64,000 nt of DNA from Pseudomonas sp. ICMP22404 (lineage in GTDB: Bacteria > Pseudomonadota > Gammaproteobacteria > Pseudomonadales > Pseudomonadaceae): contig NZ_VCNG01000013.1 of NCBI RefSeq assembly GCF_006227205.1, positions 138,215 to 202,214 on the forward strand. Reading direction: 5' to 3'. The position numbers were made by a program, and so were the translations under genes. Numbering within the stretch: position 1 is the stretch's first letter; each line of letters begins with the position of its first letter. The notes below the pieces were generated by a model, which was not told the DNA's origin, did not search any database, and saw nothing but the letters and a program-made list of their open reading frames with translations. Below are positions 1 to 10,156 of this stretch, in pieces.

Positions 1-1195
<1,195 letters not shown>

Positions 1196-1203
1196 GGCTT
1201 GAA

Positions 1204-2055
1204 ATGACTTCTGTTCAGTCCTCGACCCGGTTGCCTTGTGGCAACCGGGTTCTTGATTTGGCCCGTGTGCATGTCATGGGCATTCTCAATGTCACTCCCG
1301 ACTCCTTTTCCGACGGCGGCCGGTTTGGTCAGCTCGATGCTGCGCTGCGGCATGCTGAGTCCATGGTGGCTGCCGGTGCGACGCTGATCGATGTCGGTGG
1401 CGAGTCGACCCGGCCGGGCGCGCGGGCTGTTTCGCCTGTCGAGGAGCTGGAACGGGTGGCGCCGGTTGTGGAGCGCATACACCGTGAACTGGATGTCATA
1501 ATCTCGGTCGATACGTCCACGCCAGCGGTCATACGCGAGACGGCTCGGTTGGGGGCGGGGTTGATCAACGATGTCCGCTCCCTGCAGCGAGATGGTGCCC
1601 TGGATGCCGCGGCGGCTACCGGATTGCCGGTGTGCCTGATGCATATGCTCGGTGAGCCGGGAACCATGCAGAACGACCCGCACTATGGCGATGTGACCCG
1701 GGAGGTTGGCGAATTTCTGGTCGAGCGCATGAATCAGTGTGCGCTGGCGGGTATTCCTGCCGAGCGGGTGGTGCTGGATCCCGGTTTCGGCTTTGCCAAG
1801 ACCCTGGAGCATAATCTGAGCCTGTTCAAGCATATGGAAGCCTTGCATGCCCTGGGGCGACCGCTGTTGGTCGGGGTTTCGCGAAAAAGCATGATAGGCA
1901 ATGCCTTGGGGCGTCCGGTGGGCGAGCGCTTGTATGGCGGCCTCGCTCTCGCGGCGCTGGCCATTACCAAAGGCGCGCGCATATTGCGGGTGCACGATGT
2001 GACCGAAACGATGGATGTTGTGCGGATGATCGCAGCAGTGGATTCAGCCGAATAA
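1204..2055 (+). CDS. folP: Dihydropteroate synthase
   Basis: This enzyme condenses p-aminobenzoate with dihydropterin pyrophosphate to give dihydropteroate, a cytosolic step of folate synthesis and the target of sulfonamides. At 283 residues it has the normal family length. Characteristic segments are VMGILNVTPDSFSDGG near residue 25, GGESTRPGA near residue 65, and the later LDPGFGFAKT and VGVSRKSMIG loops that bind pterin and substrate. The ATG at 1204 is 8 bases after the ftsH stop and the gene is 16 bases before glmM, so it is probably co-transcribed with both. Nothing unusual is seen. Confidence 0.97.
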   Translation: MTSVQSSTRLPCGNRVLDLARVHVMGILNVTPDSFSDGGRFGQLDAALRHAESMVAAGATLIDVGGESTRPGARAVSPVEELERVAPVVERIHRELDVIISVDTSTPAVIRETARLGAGLINDVRSLQRDGALDAAAATGLPVCLMHMLGEPGTMQNDPHYGDVTREVGEFLVERMNQCALAGIPAERVVLDPGFGFAKTLEHNLSLFKHMEALHALGRPLLVGVSRKSMIGNALGRPVGERLYGGLALAALAITKGARILRVHDVTETMDVVRMIAAVDSAE

Positions 2056-2071
2056 GAATGACGGAGCACTT

Positions 2072-3409
2072 ATGAGCAAGAAATATTTTGGCACCGACGG
2101 TATCCGTGGTCGGGTCGGCGAATACCCTATTACCCCTGATTTCATGCTCAAGCTCGGTTGGGCTGCCGGCATGGCGTTCCGCAAGATGGGCGCCTGCAAG
2201 GTGTTGGTCGGCAAGGACACGCGAATTTCCGGTTACATGTTCGAGTCGGCTCTCGAAGCCGGCCTGACTTCGGCGGGTGCTGACGTGATGTTGCTGGGGC
2301 CGATGCCGACTCCTGCCATTGCCTATCTGACGCGCACGTTCCATGCCCAGGCGGGTATCGTGATCAGCGCTTCCCATAACCCCCATGATGACAACGGCAT
2401 CAAGTTTTTCTCTGGCAAGGGCACCAAATTGCCAGATGAAGTCGAGCTGATGATCGAAGAGCTGCTGGATACGCCGATGACGGTGGTCGAGTCGAGCAAG
2501 ATCGGCAAAGTGTCGCGGATCAATGATGCATCGGGTCGTTATATCGAGTTCTGCAAGGGCAGCGTGCCGACCGGCACCAGCTTCGAGGGGCTGAAAGTCG
2601 TCGTCGATTGCGCCCACGGTGCGACCTATAAAGTCGCGCCGAGTGTATTTCGTGAGTTGGGTGCCGAGGTGGTGGTGCTGTCCGCCCAGCCTAACGGGCT
2701 GAACATCAACCACAACTGTGGTTCCACTCATACCGACGCATTGCAGGCAGCGGTTCTGGCCGAGCAGGCCGATCTCGGGATCGCCTTCGATGGCGACGGC
2801 GATCGTGTCCTGATGGTGGATCACACCGGTACTGTTGTCGACGGAGATGAACTGCTGTTCATCATCGCGCGCGATCTGCATGAGCGCGACAAGCTGCAGG
2901 GCGGGGTGGTCGGCACGCTGATGAGTAACCTGGGGCTCGAGCTGGCGTTTGCGGATCTGGATATTCCATTCGTGCGGGCCAACGTGGGTGACCGCTATGT
3001 CATCTCGGAGCTGCTGGAGCGCAACTGGGTCGTCGGGGGCGAGAACTCCGGTCACATCGTTTGCTTCGATCACACCACCACCGGTGATGCGATCATTGCC
3101 GCTTTGCAAGTGCTGATGGCGCTCAAGGCGCGCAACGAGAGCCTTGCGCAGTCACGTCAGGCATTGCGCAAATGTCCGCAGGTGTTGATCAACGTGCGTT
3201 TCGGCGGTGGGGCGAATCCCATCGAGCATGCCACGGTCCAGCAGGCCAGCGAGCGTGTGACGCAGGCGATGGCGGGGCGTGGACGCGTGCTGCTGCGCAA
3301 GTCTGGCACGGAGCCGTTGGTGCGCGTCATGGTCGAAGGCGAGGACGAAGCGCAGGTTCGCGGTTATGCCGAAGAACTGGCAAAGCTCGTTACTGAAGTT
3401 TCTGCCTGA
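2072..3409 (+). CDS. glmM: Phosphoglucosamine mutase
   Basis: GlmM converts glucosamine-6-phosphate to glucosamine-1-phosphate, the precursor of UDP-GlcNAc for peptidoglycan and lipopolysaccharide. The protein is 445 residues, the usual length. The phosphorylated serine lies in ISASHNPHDDNGIKFF (Ser101), the metal-binding loop is FDGDGDRVLM near residue 240, and the sugar-binding loop GGENSGH is near residue 323. The C-terminal phosphate-binding loop reads RKSGTEPLVRVM. The gene follows folP in the same direction with a 16-base gap, the arrangement common in gamma-proteobacteria. Product and start (ATG 2072, MSKKYFGTDGIRG) are secure. Confidence 0.97.
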   Translation: MSKKYFGTDGIRGRVGEYPITPDFMLKLGWAAGMAFRKMGACKVLVGKDTRISGYMFESALEAGLTSAGADVMLLGPMPTPAIAYLTRTFHAQAGIVISASHNPHDDNGIKFFSGKGTKLPDEVELMIEELLDTPMTVVESSKIGKVSRINDASGRYIEFCKGSVPTGTSFEGLKVVVDCAHGATYKVAPSVFRELGAEVVVLSAQPNGLNINHNCGSTHTDALQAAVLAEQADLGIAFDGDGDRVLMVDHTGTVVDGDELLFIIARDLHERDKLQGGVVGTLMSNLGLELAFADLDIPFVRANVGDRYVISELLERNWVVGGENSGHIVCFDHTTTGDAIIAALQVLMALKARNESLAQSRQALRKCPQVLINVRFGGGANPIEHATVQQASERVTQAMAGRGRVLLRKSGTEPLVRVMVEGEDEAQVRGYAEELAKLVTEVSA

Positions 3410-3475
3410 ATTCGGCTTGCCAGTCATGAAACGGTTGGGTAACATCTGCGCCCACTTTGACCGACGAGGTACAGC

Positions 3476-4231
3476 ATGCGTCGCCCTATGGTAGCTGGTA
3501 ACTGGAAGATGCACGGTACCCGCGCCAGCGTCGCCGAGCTGATCAATGGCCTTCGTCATCTGGCCTTGCCAAGCGGTGTTGATGTCGCGGTATTCCCGCC
3601 TTGCTTGTATATCAATCAAGTGATTGATGGCTTGAAGGGCAAGTCGATTTCGATCGGCGCGCAGAATTCTGCGGTGGAATCCATGCAAGGTGCGCTGACC
3701 GGTGAAATTGCGCCAAGTCAGCTGGTGGATGCAGGTTGTTCCCTGGTGCTTGTCGGGCACTCCGAGCGTCGCCTGATCATGGGTGAGCAGGACAAGGCCC
3801 TGATTCGCAAGTTTGCAGCGGCTCAGGCCTGCGGTCTGACTCCGGTGCTGTGTGTAGGGGAAACCCTCGAGCAGCGTGAAGCCGGGAAGACCCTTGAAGT
3901 TGTCGGGCGTCAGCTGGGCAGCATCATCGAGGATCTGGGTGTCGGTGCTTTTGCAAAGGCAGTCATTGCTTACGAGCCGGTCTGGGCCATTGGTACCGGG
4001 CTGACTGCTTCACCGCAACAAGCGCAGGATGTGCACGCCGCCATTCGCGCCCAGTTGGCGGCAGAGAATTCTGAAGTGGCACGAGGTGTGCGGCTTCTAT
4101 ACGGCGGCAGCGTGAAGGCGGCCAATGCGGTCGAACTGTTCGGCATGCCGGATATCGATGGGGGGCTCATTGGTGGAGCTTCCCTGAATGCAGATGAGTT
4201 CGGTGCGATCTGTCGCGCCGCGGGAAACTGA
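3476..4231 (+). CDS. tpiA: Triosephosphate isomerase
   Basis: TpiA interconverts dihydroxyacetone phosphate and glyceraldehyde-3-phosphate in glycolysis and gluconeogenesis. The 251-residue protein has the family signature AYEPVWAIGTG with the catalytic glutamate, the catalytic histidine in VLVGHSERR, and the N-terminal GNWKMHG with the catalytic lysine. The ATG at 3476 follows the purine-rich GACGAGG. The gene is 66 bases after glmM and its stop is only 4 bases before the secG start, so tpiA and secG are likely co-transcribed, which is the usual pseudomonad arrangement. Confidence 0.97.
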   Translation: MRRPMVAGNWKMHGTRASVAELINGLRHLALPSGVDVAVFPPCLYINQVIDGLKGKSISIGAQNSAVESMQGALTGEIAPSQLVDAGCSLVLVGHSERRLIMGEQDKALIRKFAAAQACGLTPVLCVGETLEQREAGKTLEVVGRQLGSIIEDLGVGAFAKAVIAYEPVWAIGTGLTASPQQAQDVHAAIRAQLAAENSEVARGVRLLYGGSVKAANAVELFGMPDIDGGLIGGASLNADEFGAICRAAGN

Positions 4232-4235
4232 AAAA

Positions 4236-4619
4236 ATGCTGGAAACAGTCGTAGTCGTTTTTCATCTGCTGGGTGCATTGGGCGTAGTTGCTCTGGTATT
4301 GCTGCAGCAGGGTAAAGGTGCGGATGCTGGTGCGTCTTTCGGTGCAGGTGCTTCAAATACTGTGTTCGGAAGCCAAGGTTCCTCTACCTTTCTTAGTAAG
4401 TTTACTGCTATACTTGCCGCCGGTTTCTTCATGACCAGCTTAGGGTTAGGTTACTTTGCTAAAGAGAAAGCTCATGAGCTGACTCAAGTAGGTTTGCCAA
4501 GCCCAGCGGTGTTGGAAGCGCCAAAGCAAAAACCGGCTTCTGATGATGTCCCGGTGCTTCAAGAGCAAAAGTCGGCCAACCCGGCGACTGACGTACCTCC
4601 AGCTCAAGAGCAGAAGTAA
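4236..4619 (+). CDS. secG: Preprotein translocase subunit SecG
   Basis: SecG is the small inner-membrane subunit of the SecYEG protein-export channel. The 127-residue protein starts MLETVVVVFHLLGALGVVA with the first membrane helix, then has the conserved loop QQGKGADAGASFGAGAS, a second helix near residues 55-75 (LAAGFFMTSLGLGYFA), and a hydrophilic, lysine- and proline-rich tail. The ATG at 4236 was chosen because it gives the canonical SecG N-terminus; an upstream in-frame ATG at 4188 would lie inside tpiA. The gene ends 22 bases before a tRNA-Leu gene. Confidence 0.95.
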   Translation: MLETVVVVFHLLGALGVVALVLLQQGKGADAGASFGAGASNTVFGSQGSSTFLSKFTAILAAGFFMTSLGLGYFAKEKAHELTQVGLPSPAVLEAPKQKPASDDVPVLQEQKSANPATDVPPAQEQK

Positions 4620-4641
4620 GAAGGTTTCAAACGCTGTATTT

Positions 4642-4727
4642 GCCGAGGTGGTGGAATTGGTAGACACGCAACCTTGAGGTGGTTGTGCCCATAGGGTGTA
4701 GGGGTTCGAGTCCCCTTCTCGGTACCA
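4642..4727 (+). tRNA. tRNA-Leu (anticodon GAG)
   Basis: The 86-base cloverleaf has a GCCGAGG acceptor arm, the GGTAGACAC D-region typical of tRNA-Leu, an anticodon loop TTGAGGT giving GAG, a long variable arm, GGTTCGAGTCC in the T arm, and an encoded CCA at 4725-4727. The long variable arm marks it as a class II tRNA. It lies between secG and rimP, a usual site in pseudomonads. Confidence 0.96.
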
Positions 4728-4735
4728 ATTGAATC

Positions 4736-4763
4736 AAGAAAGCCCGCAATAGCGGGCTTTCTT
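4736..4763 (+). terminator. Rho-independent terminator after tRNA-Leu
   Basis: A perfect 12-bp stem (4736-4747 paired with 4752-4763) with loop AATA. Its GC-rich core is GCCCGC/GCGGGC and its outer part is A-rich then T-rich. It should end the secG/tRNA-Leu transcript. Confidence 0.85.
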
Positions 4764-4826
4764 GTAGGTGGAAGGGTTACATTGACCCTGTAGAGGATCG
4801 GTCGTATACTTCCGCCCCAGCTTTGT

Positions 4827-4903
<77 letters not shown>

Positions 4904-4911
4904 GTTTTAGG

Positions 4912-4932
4912 GCCCCTTCCAAGGGGCTTTTT
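4912..4932 (+). terminator. Terminator after tRNA-fMet
   Basis: The hairpin GCCCC(TT)CC(AA)GGGGC is followed directly by five T residues. It probably ends the initiator tRNA transcript. Confidence 0.75.
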
Positions 4933-4950
4933 GTTAGCTGGACACTTTAT

Positions 4951-5002
4951 AACGCCGCTGTTCAACGGCGTTTCAGGGATGGGCGATTCGCCCATTTTTT
5001 TT
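4951..5002 (+). terminator. Tandem hairpins in front of rimP
   Basis: Two hairpins lie in series: AACGCCG/CGGCGTT at 4951-4973, then ATGGGCG/CGCCCAT at 4979-4995 followed by a run of nine T residues. The second has the form of a rho-independent terminator and sits only about 45 bases before the rimP start. It is either a backup terminator for the tRNA unit or a leader attenuator for rimP-nusA-infB, which would fit the known self-regulation of nusA operons. The sequence alone does not decide. Confidence 0.6.
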
Positions 5003-5042
5003 TATTTGCACAGCATGCACAAACATGCACGAGGGGGTTCAG

Positions 5043-5501
5043 GTGTCGAGCAAGCTAGAACAGTTGCAGGCCTTGTTGGCCCCGGTGGTCGTGGCCCTTG
5101 GCTATGAATGCTGGGGTATTGAGTTTTCGGCTCAAGGTCGCCACTCACTGTTGCGCGTTTATATCGATAAGGAAGGCGGTGTGTTGGTGGATGATTGTGC
5201 CATCGTCAGCCGTCAGATCAGCGGTGTGCTGGATGTTGAAGATCCAATCAGCACCGAATACACCCTTGAGGTTTCCTCGCCCGGCATGGAACGCCCACTG
5301 TTCAGCCTTGAACAGTTTGCTTCGTTTGCCGGTGAACAAGTGAAGATCAAGCTGCGTTCGCCCTTCGAGGGTCGACGCAACTTTCAAGGCCTTCTGCGCG
5401 GTGTAGAAGAGCAGGACGTCGTGGTGCAGGTAGATGACCATGAGTTCCTGTTGCCGATCGATATGATCGACAAGGCCAACATTATTCCCAGTTTTGACTG
5501 A
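5043..5501 (+). CDS. rimP: Ribosome maturation factor RimP
   Basis: RimP is a cytosolic factor needed for maturation of the 30S ribosomal subunit. The 152-residue protein has the N-terminal alpha/beta domain (VALGYECWGIEF, then LLRVYIDKEGGVLVDDCA) and the conserved EVSSPGMERPL motif near residue 82 before the C-terminal barrel. I chose the GTG at 5043 because GAGGGGG ends 6 bases before it and because it yields the usual MSSKLEQLQALL start; an in-frame start at 5025 is possible but lacks a binding site. nusA follows after 59 bases and infB after that, the standard operon. Confidence 0.94.
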   Translation: MSSKLEQLQALLAPVVVALGYECWGIEFSAQGRHSLLRVYIDKEGGVLVDDCAIVSRQISGVLDVEDPISTEYTLEVSSPGMERPLFSLEQFASFAGEQVKIKLRSPFEGRRNFQGLLRGVEEQDVVVQVDDHEFLLPIDMIDKANIIPSFD

Positions 5502-5560
5502 TACGTGCCAGATACTGCGGATCCCGCGGATCCAATGGCTTGCGAAAGGCGAGGCGTACG

Positions 5561-7042
5561 ATGAGCAAAGAAGTACTGCTGGTTGTTGAGTCGGTATCCA
5601 ATGAAAAGGGCGTACCGGCTAACGTTATTTTTGAAGCGCTGGAGCTGGCTCTGGCCACTGCTACCAAGAAGCGGTTTGAAGACGAAGTTGATTTGCGTGT
5701 GGAGATCAATCGCCACACCGGTTCCTATGAAACTTTCCGTCGCTGGACGGTGGTCGAGGAAGCCGACCTGGATGATCCGGCTATCGAAACCTGGCCGAGC
5801 AAGGTTGCAGAAACGCATCCTGGCGCCAAGGTAGGTGACGTAGTAGAAGAGAAGATCGAGTCCATCGAATTCGGTCGCATCGCTGCACAGACGGCCAAGC
5901 AGGTCATCGTGCAGAAGGTTCGTGAAGCCGAGCGCGCGCAAGTCGTTGACGCCTATCGCGAGAAGCTGGGCGAGATCATCTCCGGCACCGTGAAAAAGGT
6001 TACCCGCGACAACGTGATCGTCGACCTGGGCAACAACGCCGAGGCGCTGTTGGCTCGTGAAGACATCATTTCTCGCGAAACTTTCCGAGTGGGCGTGCGA
6101 CTGCGTGCGCTGCTCAAGGAAATCCGCACCGAGAACCGCGGCCCGCAGCTGATTCTGTCGCGTACTGCGCCGGAAATGCTGATCGAGTTGTTCCGCATCG
6201 AAGTGCCGGAAATCGCCGAAGGCCTGATCGAAGTCATGGCTGCCTCCCGTGATCCGGGATCGCGTGCCAAGATTGCGGTCCGTTCCAAGGACAAGCGCAT
6301 CGACCCGCAAGGTGCCTGCATCGGCATGCGCGGTTCGCGTGTCCAGGCCGTATCCGGCGAGCTGGGCGGTGAGCGTGTGGACATCGTTCTCTGGGACGAT
6401 AACCCGGCTCAGTTCGTGATCAACGCGATGTCGCCGGCAGAAGTGGCGGCAATTATCGTTGACGAAGATGCCCATGCCATGGACATCGCCGTTGGCGCAG
6501 ACAATCTGGCTCAGGCCATCGGTCGTGGTGGTCAGAACGTGCGTCTGGCCAGCCAGCTGACGGGCTGGACCCTGAACGTGATGACCGAATCGGACATCCA
6601 GGCCAAACAGCAAGCTGAAACCGGTGACATCCTGCGCAACTTCATCGAAGAACTCGAAGTCGATGAAGAGCTGGCGCAGGTACTGGTGGATGAGGGCTTT
6701 ACCAGCCTGGAAGAGATTGCCTACGTGCCGGTGGAGGAAATGCTCAACATCGACGGCTTTGACGAAGACATCGTCAACGAGCTTCGCGCTCGGGCCAAGG
6801 ATCGTTTGTTGACCAAAGCCATCGCTACTGAGGAAAAGCTGGCAGACGCCCATCCGGCCGAAGACCTGCTCTCGCTTGAGGGTATGGACAAGGATTTGGC
6901 GATGGAACTGGCGGTGCGCGGCGTAATTACCCGCGAAGACCTGGCCGAGCAGTCTATTGACGACCTGCTCGACATCGACGGCATTGACGATGATCGTGCC
7001 GGCAAGTTGATCATGGCCGCCCGAGCCCACTGGTTCGAGTAA
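5561..7042 (+). CDS. nusA: Transcription termination/antitermination factor NusA
   Basis: NusA binds RNA polymerase and RNA and modulates pausing, termination and antitermination. The 493-residue protein starts MSKEVLLVVESVSNEKG. It then has an S1 domain (SGTVKKVTRDNVIVDLG, near residue 140), two KH domains (PQGACIGMRGSRVQAV and AIGRGGQNVRLASQL), and two acidic C-terminal repeats with helix-hairpin-helix character (ELAQVLVDEGFTSLEEIA and DLAMELAVRGVITREDLA). The ATG at 5561 was preferred over an upstream TTG at 5540. Length and domain order match gamma-proteobacterial NusA. Confidence 0.97.
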   Translation: MSKEVLLVVESVSNEKGVPANVIFEALELALATATKKRFEDEVDLRVEINRHTGSYETFRRWTVVEEADLDDPAIETWPSKVAETHPGAKVGDVVEEKIESIEFGRIAAQTAKQVIVQKVREAERAQVVDAYREKLGEIISGTVKKVTRDNVIVDLGNNAEALLAREDIISRETFRVGVRLRALLKEIRTENRGPQLILSRTAPEMLIELFRIEVPEIAEGLIEVMAASRDPGSRAKIAVRSKDKRIDPQGACIGMRGSRVQAVSGELGGERVDIVLWDDNPAQFVINAMSPAEVAAIIVDEDAHAMDIAVGADNLAQAIGRGGQNVRLASQLTGWTLNVMTESDIQAKQQAETGDILRNFIEELEVDEELAQVLVDEGFTSLEEIAYVPVEEMLNIDGFDEDIVNELRARAKDRLLTKAIATEEKLADAHPAEDLLSLEGMDKDLAMELAVRGVITREDLAEQSIDDLLDIDGIDDDRAGKLIMAARAHWFE

Positions 7043-7069
7043 TTAGGCGCGGCCTGAGGAGAGAAGTGC

Positions 7070-9598
7070 ATGACGCAAGTCACGGTGAAACAACTGGCCG
7101 ATGAGGTCAAAACACCGGTAGAGCGCCTGTTGCAGCAGATGCGTGAGGCAGGTCTGCCGCACACCGCCGCCGAGGAACATGTGACCGACAGTGAGAAGCA
7201 GTCCCTGCTGACCCACTTGAAGAGCAGTCACAAGGCGAAAGTGGAAGAACCGCGCAAGATCACTCTGCAGCGTAAAACCACCAGCACCCTGCGTGTTGCC
7301 GGTAGCAAAAGCATCAGCGTAGAAGTACGCAAGAAGAAAGTTTTCGTCCAGCGCAGCCCGGAAGAAATCGAAGCCGAGCGCAAACGCGAACTGGATGAAC
7401 GTCGCGCAGTAGAAAATGCCGCGCGCCAGAAGGCTGAAGAAGAAGCCAAGCGCCGCGCCGAAGAAGAAGCGCGTCGTCAGCCTGCCCCGGCCGCTGCGCA
7501 ACCTGCTCCGGCGGAAGCCGTAGCGGCGCCTGCCCAGGTGGCTGAGCCCGTGCGTGAAAGTGCACCGGTCCTGGAGGCAGCTCCTGCCCCTGCGGCTGAC
7601 GCTCGCAAACGCGACGAACCGCGTCGTCCGGACAAGCCACGTGCCGACGAGAACCGTCGTGGCGGTGGTGATGGCGAGCGCAAGAACGCTCCGCATCGTG
7701 CTTCGGTCAAGGAAAAGGCGCCGGCTCCAAGGGTTGCTCCACGTACCACCGACGAAGAAAGCGATGGCTTCCGTCGTGGCGGTCGCGGCAAGGCCAAGCT
7801 GAAGAAACGCAACGCCCACGGTTTCCAGAGCCCGACCGGCCCTGTCGTGCGTGAAGTGAAGATCGGCGAGACCATCACTGTGGGCGATCTGGCCCAGCAG
7901 ATGTCGGTCAAGGCTGCCGAGATCATCAAGTTCATGTTCAAGCTGGGTACGCCGGCCACCATCAACCAGGTACTGGATCAGGAAACTGCCCAGCTGGTTG
8001 CCGAAGAACTGGGCCACAAAGTGACCCTGATCAGCGACACCGCCCTGGAAGATTCCCTGGCCGAGTCCCTGAAGTTCGAAGGTGAAGCGGTTCCTCGTGC
8101 GCCGGTCGTGACCGTCATGGGCCACGTCGACCACGGTAAGACCTCGCTGCTCGACTACATCCGTCGTGCCAAGGTAGCTGCTGGCGAAGCCGGCGGTATC
8201 ACCCAGCACATCGGTGCGTACCACGTTGAAACCGATCGTGGCATGGTCACCTTCCTCGATACCCCGGGTCACGCCGCGTTTACCGCCATGCGTGCCCGTG
8301 GTGCCAAGGCGACCGACATCGTGATCCTGGTGGTCGCGGCGGACGACGGCGTGATGCCACAGACCATCGAAGCTGTTCAGCATGCCCAGGCAGCTGGCGT
8401 GCCGCTGGTGGTTGCGGTGAACAAGATCGACAAGCCGGGCGCCGACCTCGATCGCATCCGCAGCGAGCTGTCGGTTCACGGCGTGACTTCGGAAGACTGG
8501 GGTGGCGATACTCCATTCGTTCCGGTTTCCGCGAAGATGGGTACCGGCGTCGACGAATTGCTCGAAGCGGTATTGCTGCAAGCCGAAGTGCTCGAACTGA
8601 CCGCCACCCCATCGGCCCCTGGCCGTGGTGTCGTGGTTGAATCGCGTCTGGACAAGGGCCGCGGTCCGGTGGCCACGGTCCTGGTTCAGGACGGTACGCT
8701 GCGTCAGGGCGACATGGTGCTGGTCGGTTCGAACTATGGTCGCGTTCGCGCCATGCTCGACGAGAACGGCAAGCCGATCAAGGAAGCCGGTCCGGCTATC
8801 CCGGTCGAGATCCTCGGCCTGGACGGTACGCCGGACGCTGGTGACGAGATGAGCGTTGTGGCTGACGAGAAGAAAGCCCGCGAAGTGGCTCTGTTCCGTC
8901 AAGGCAAGTTCCGCGAAGTCAAACTGGCTCGCGCTCATGCCGGCAAGCTGGAAAACATCTTCGAGAACATGGGCCAGGAAGAGAAGAAGACGCTCAACAT
9001 CGTCCTCAAATCCGACGTCCGTGGTTCGCTGGAAGCCTTGCAGGGTGCTCTGAACGGCCTGGGCAACGACGAAGTGCAAGTGCGTGTGGTCGGCGGCGGT
9101 GTCGGTGGTATCACCGAAAGCGACGCCAACCTGGCACTGGCTTCCAATGCAGTACTGTTCGGCTTCAACGTGCGTGCCGATGCCGGTGCTCGCAAGATCG
9201 TCGAGCAGGAAGGTCTGGATATGCGTTACTACAACGTGATCTACGACATCATCGAAGACGTCAAGAAAGCCCTGACCGGTATGTTGGGCAGCGACGTGCG
9301 GGAGAACATCCTGGGCGTGGCCGAAGTTCGCGACGTGTTCCGTTCGCCGAAATTCGGTGCCATCGCCGGTTGCATGGTGATCGAAGGTGTCGTTCACCGT
9401 AACCGTCCGATCCGTGTACTGCGTGAAGACATCGTGATCTTCGAAGGCGAGCTGGAATCCCTGCGTCGCTTCAAGGATGACGCTTCCGAAGTACGTGCCG
9501 GCATGGAATGCGGTATTGGCGTCAAGAGCTACAACGACGTCAAGGTCGGTGACAAGATCGAAGTCTTCGAGAAGGTCCAGGTTGCTCGCAGCCTCTGA
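7070..9598 (+). CDS. infB: Translation initiation factor IF-2
   Basis: IF-2 is the GTPase that places initiator tRNA on the 30S subunit and promotes subunit joining. The 842-residue protein has an IF2 N-terminal domain (MTQVTVKQLADEVKTPVERL), a long charged and alanine/proline-rich linker (about residues 90-230), a second N-terminal-type domain, then the G domain: GHVDHGKTS at about residue 351, DTPGH, and NKIDKPGA. Domains III and IV follow, with the fMet-tRNA-binding C2 region at the end. In-frame internal starts for a shorter IF-2 form are possible but were not resolved. It lies 27 bases after nusA in the same operon. Confidence 0.97.
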   Translation: MTQVTVKQLADEVKTPVERLLQQMREAGLPHTAAEEHVTDSEKQSLLTHLKSSHKAKVEEPRKITLQRKTTSTLRVAGSKSISVEVRKKKVFVQRSPEEIEAERKRELDERRAVENAARQKAEEEAKRRAEEEARRQPAPAAAQPAPAEAVAAPAQVAEPVRESAPVLEAAPAPAADARKRDEPRRPDKPRADENRRGGGDGERKNAPHRASVKEKAPAPRVAPRTTDEESDGFRRGGRGKAKLKKRNAHGFQSPTGPVVREVKIGETITVGDLAQQMSVKAAEIIKFMFKLGTPATINQVLDQETAQLVAEELGHKVTLISDTALEDSLAESLKFEGEAVPRAPVVTVMGHVDHGKTSLLDYIRRAKVAAGEAGGITQHIGAYHVETDRGMVTFLDTPGHAAFTAMRARGAKATDIVILVVAADDGVMPQTIEAVQHAQAAGVPLVVAVNKIDKPGADLDRIRSELSVHGVTSEDWGGDTPFVPVSAKMGTGVDELLEAVLLQAEVLELTATPSAPGRGVVVESRLDKGRGPVATVLVQDGTLRQGDMVLVGSNYGRVRAMLDENGKPIKEAGPAIPVEILGLDGTPDAGDEMSVVADEKKAREVALFRQGKFREVKLARAHAGKLENIFENMGQEEKKTLNIVLKSDVRGSLEALQGALNGLGNDEVQVRVVGGGVGGITESDANLALASNAVLFGFNVRADAGARKIVEQEGLDMRYYNVIYDIIEDVKKALTGMLGSDVRENILGVAEVRDVFRSPKFGAIAGCMVIEGVVHRNRPIRVLREDIVIFEGELESLRRFKDDASEVRAGMECGIGVKSYNDVKVGDKIEVFEKVQVARSL

Positions 9599-9669
9599 CT
9601 CGCGCACTTCAAGAGCCACATCGGGTAGCCGCATGAACATGCGCTGCTTCGCTGGCGGACTCTAAACGC

Positions 9670-9704
9670 AACGCCCGGTCTGGCTTTTGTCAGGCCGGGC
9701 GTTT
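9670..9704 (+). terminator. Hairpin terminator between infB and rbfA
   Basis: A 13-bp stem (9670-9682 with 9691-9703, one T-G wobble) built on AACGCCCGG/CCGGGCGTT and followed by a short T run. It could end or attenuate infB transcripts before rbfA. Confidence 0.65.
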
Positions 9705-9757
9705 GCCGCTTTCAGACCTCACGGGTTTCACCGTGGGGCAGTAACAGGTAGCAAGAC

Positions 9758-10153
9758 ATGGCAAAAGAATATAGCCGTACCCAACGAATCGGCGATCAGA
9801 TGCAGCGCGAGCTGGCCCAACTGATCCGCCGCGAAGTCAAGGACCCGCGTGTCGGCCTGGTCACCATTACCGCTGTGGAAGTCAGCCGTGACGTCGGTCA
9901 CGCAAAGATTTTCATCACGGTGATGGGGCAGGACGGCGCCGATGACGTCGCCCAGAGCATCAAGGTGCTCAACGCGGCCGCCGGTTTCCTGCGCATGCAA
10001 TTGGCCCGGGAAATGAAGCTGCGCAGTGTTCCACAGCTGCATTTCCACTACGACGAGAGCGTCGCCCGGGGCGCGCACCTGTCGGCCTTGATCGAGCGCG
10101 CGGTGGCTGAAGACAGTCAACACGCGGCTGAACCCGAAGACACCAAGGAGTAA
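9758..10153 (+). CDS. rbfA: 30S ribosome-binding factor RbfA
   Basis: RbfA binds immature 30S particles and helps finish the 5' end of 16S rRNA, and is important for cold growth. The 131-residue protein begins MAKEYSRTQRIGDQMQREL and shows the KH-like core with RREVKDPRVGLVTITAVEVS, AKIFITVMG and VPQLHFHYDES. The C-terminal tail is acidic. It is 3 bases before truB, so the two are translationally coupled, in the conserved order infB-rbfA-truB-rpsO-pnp. Confidence 0.96.
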   Translation: MAKEYSRTQRIGDQMQRELAQLIRREVKDPRVGLVTITAVEVSRDVGHAKIFITVMGQDGADDVAQSIKVLNAAAGFLRMQLAREMKLRSVPQLHFHYDESVARGAHLSALIERAVAEDSQHAAEPEDTKE

Positions 10154-10156
10154 CCG

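Noticed and set aside
7043..9640. A very long open frame on the minus strand opposite infB (about 865 codons)
   Set aside because: It is the antisense of a well-supported gene in high-GC DNA, lacks any recognisable motif, and is explained by codon bias.
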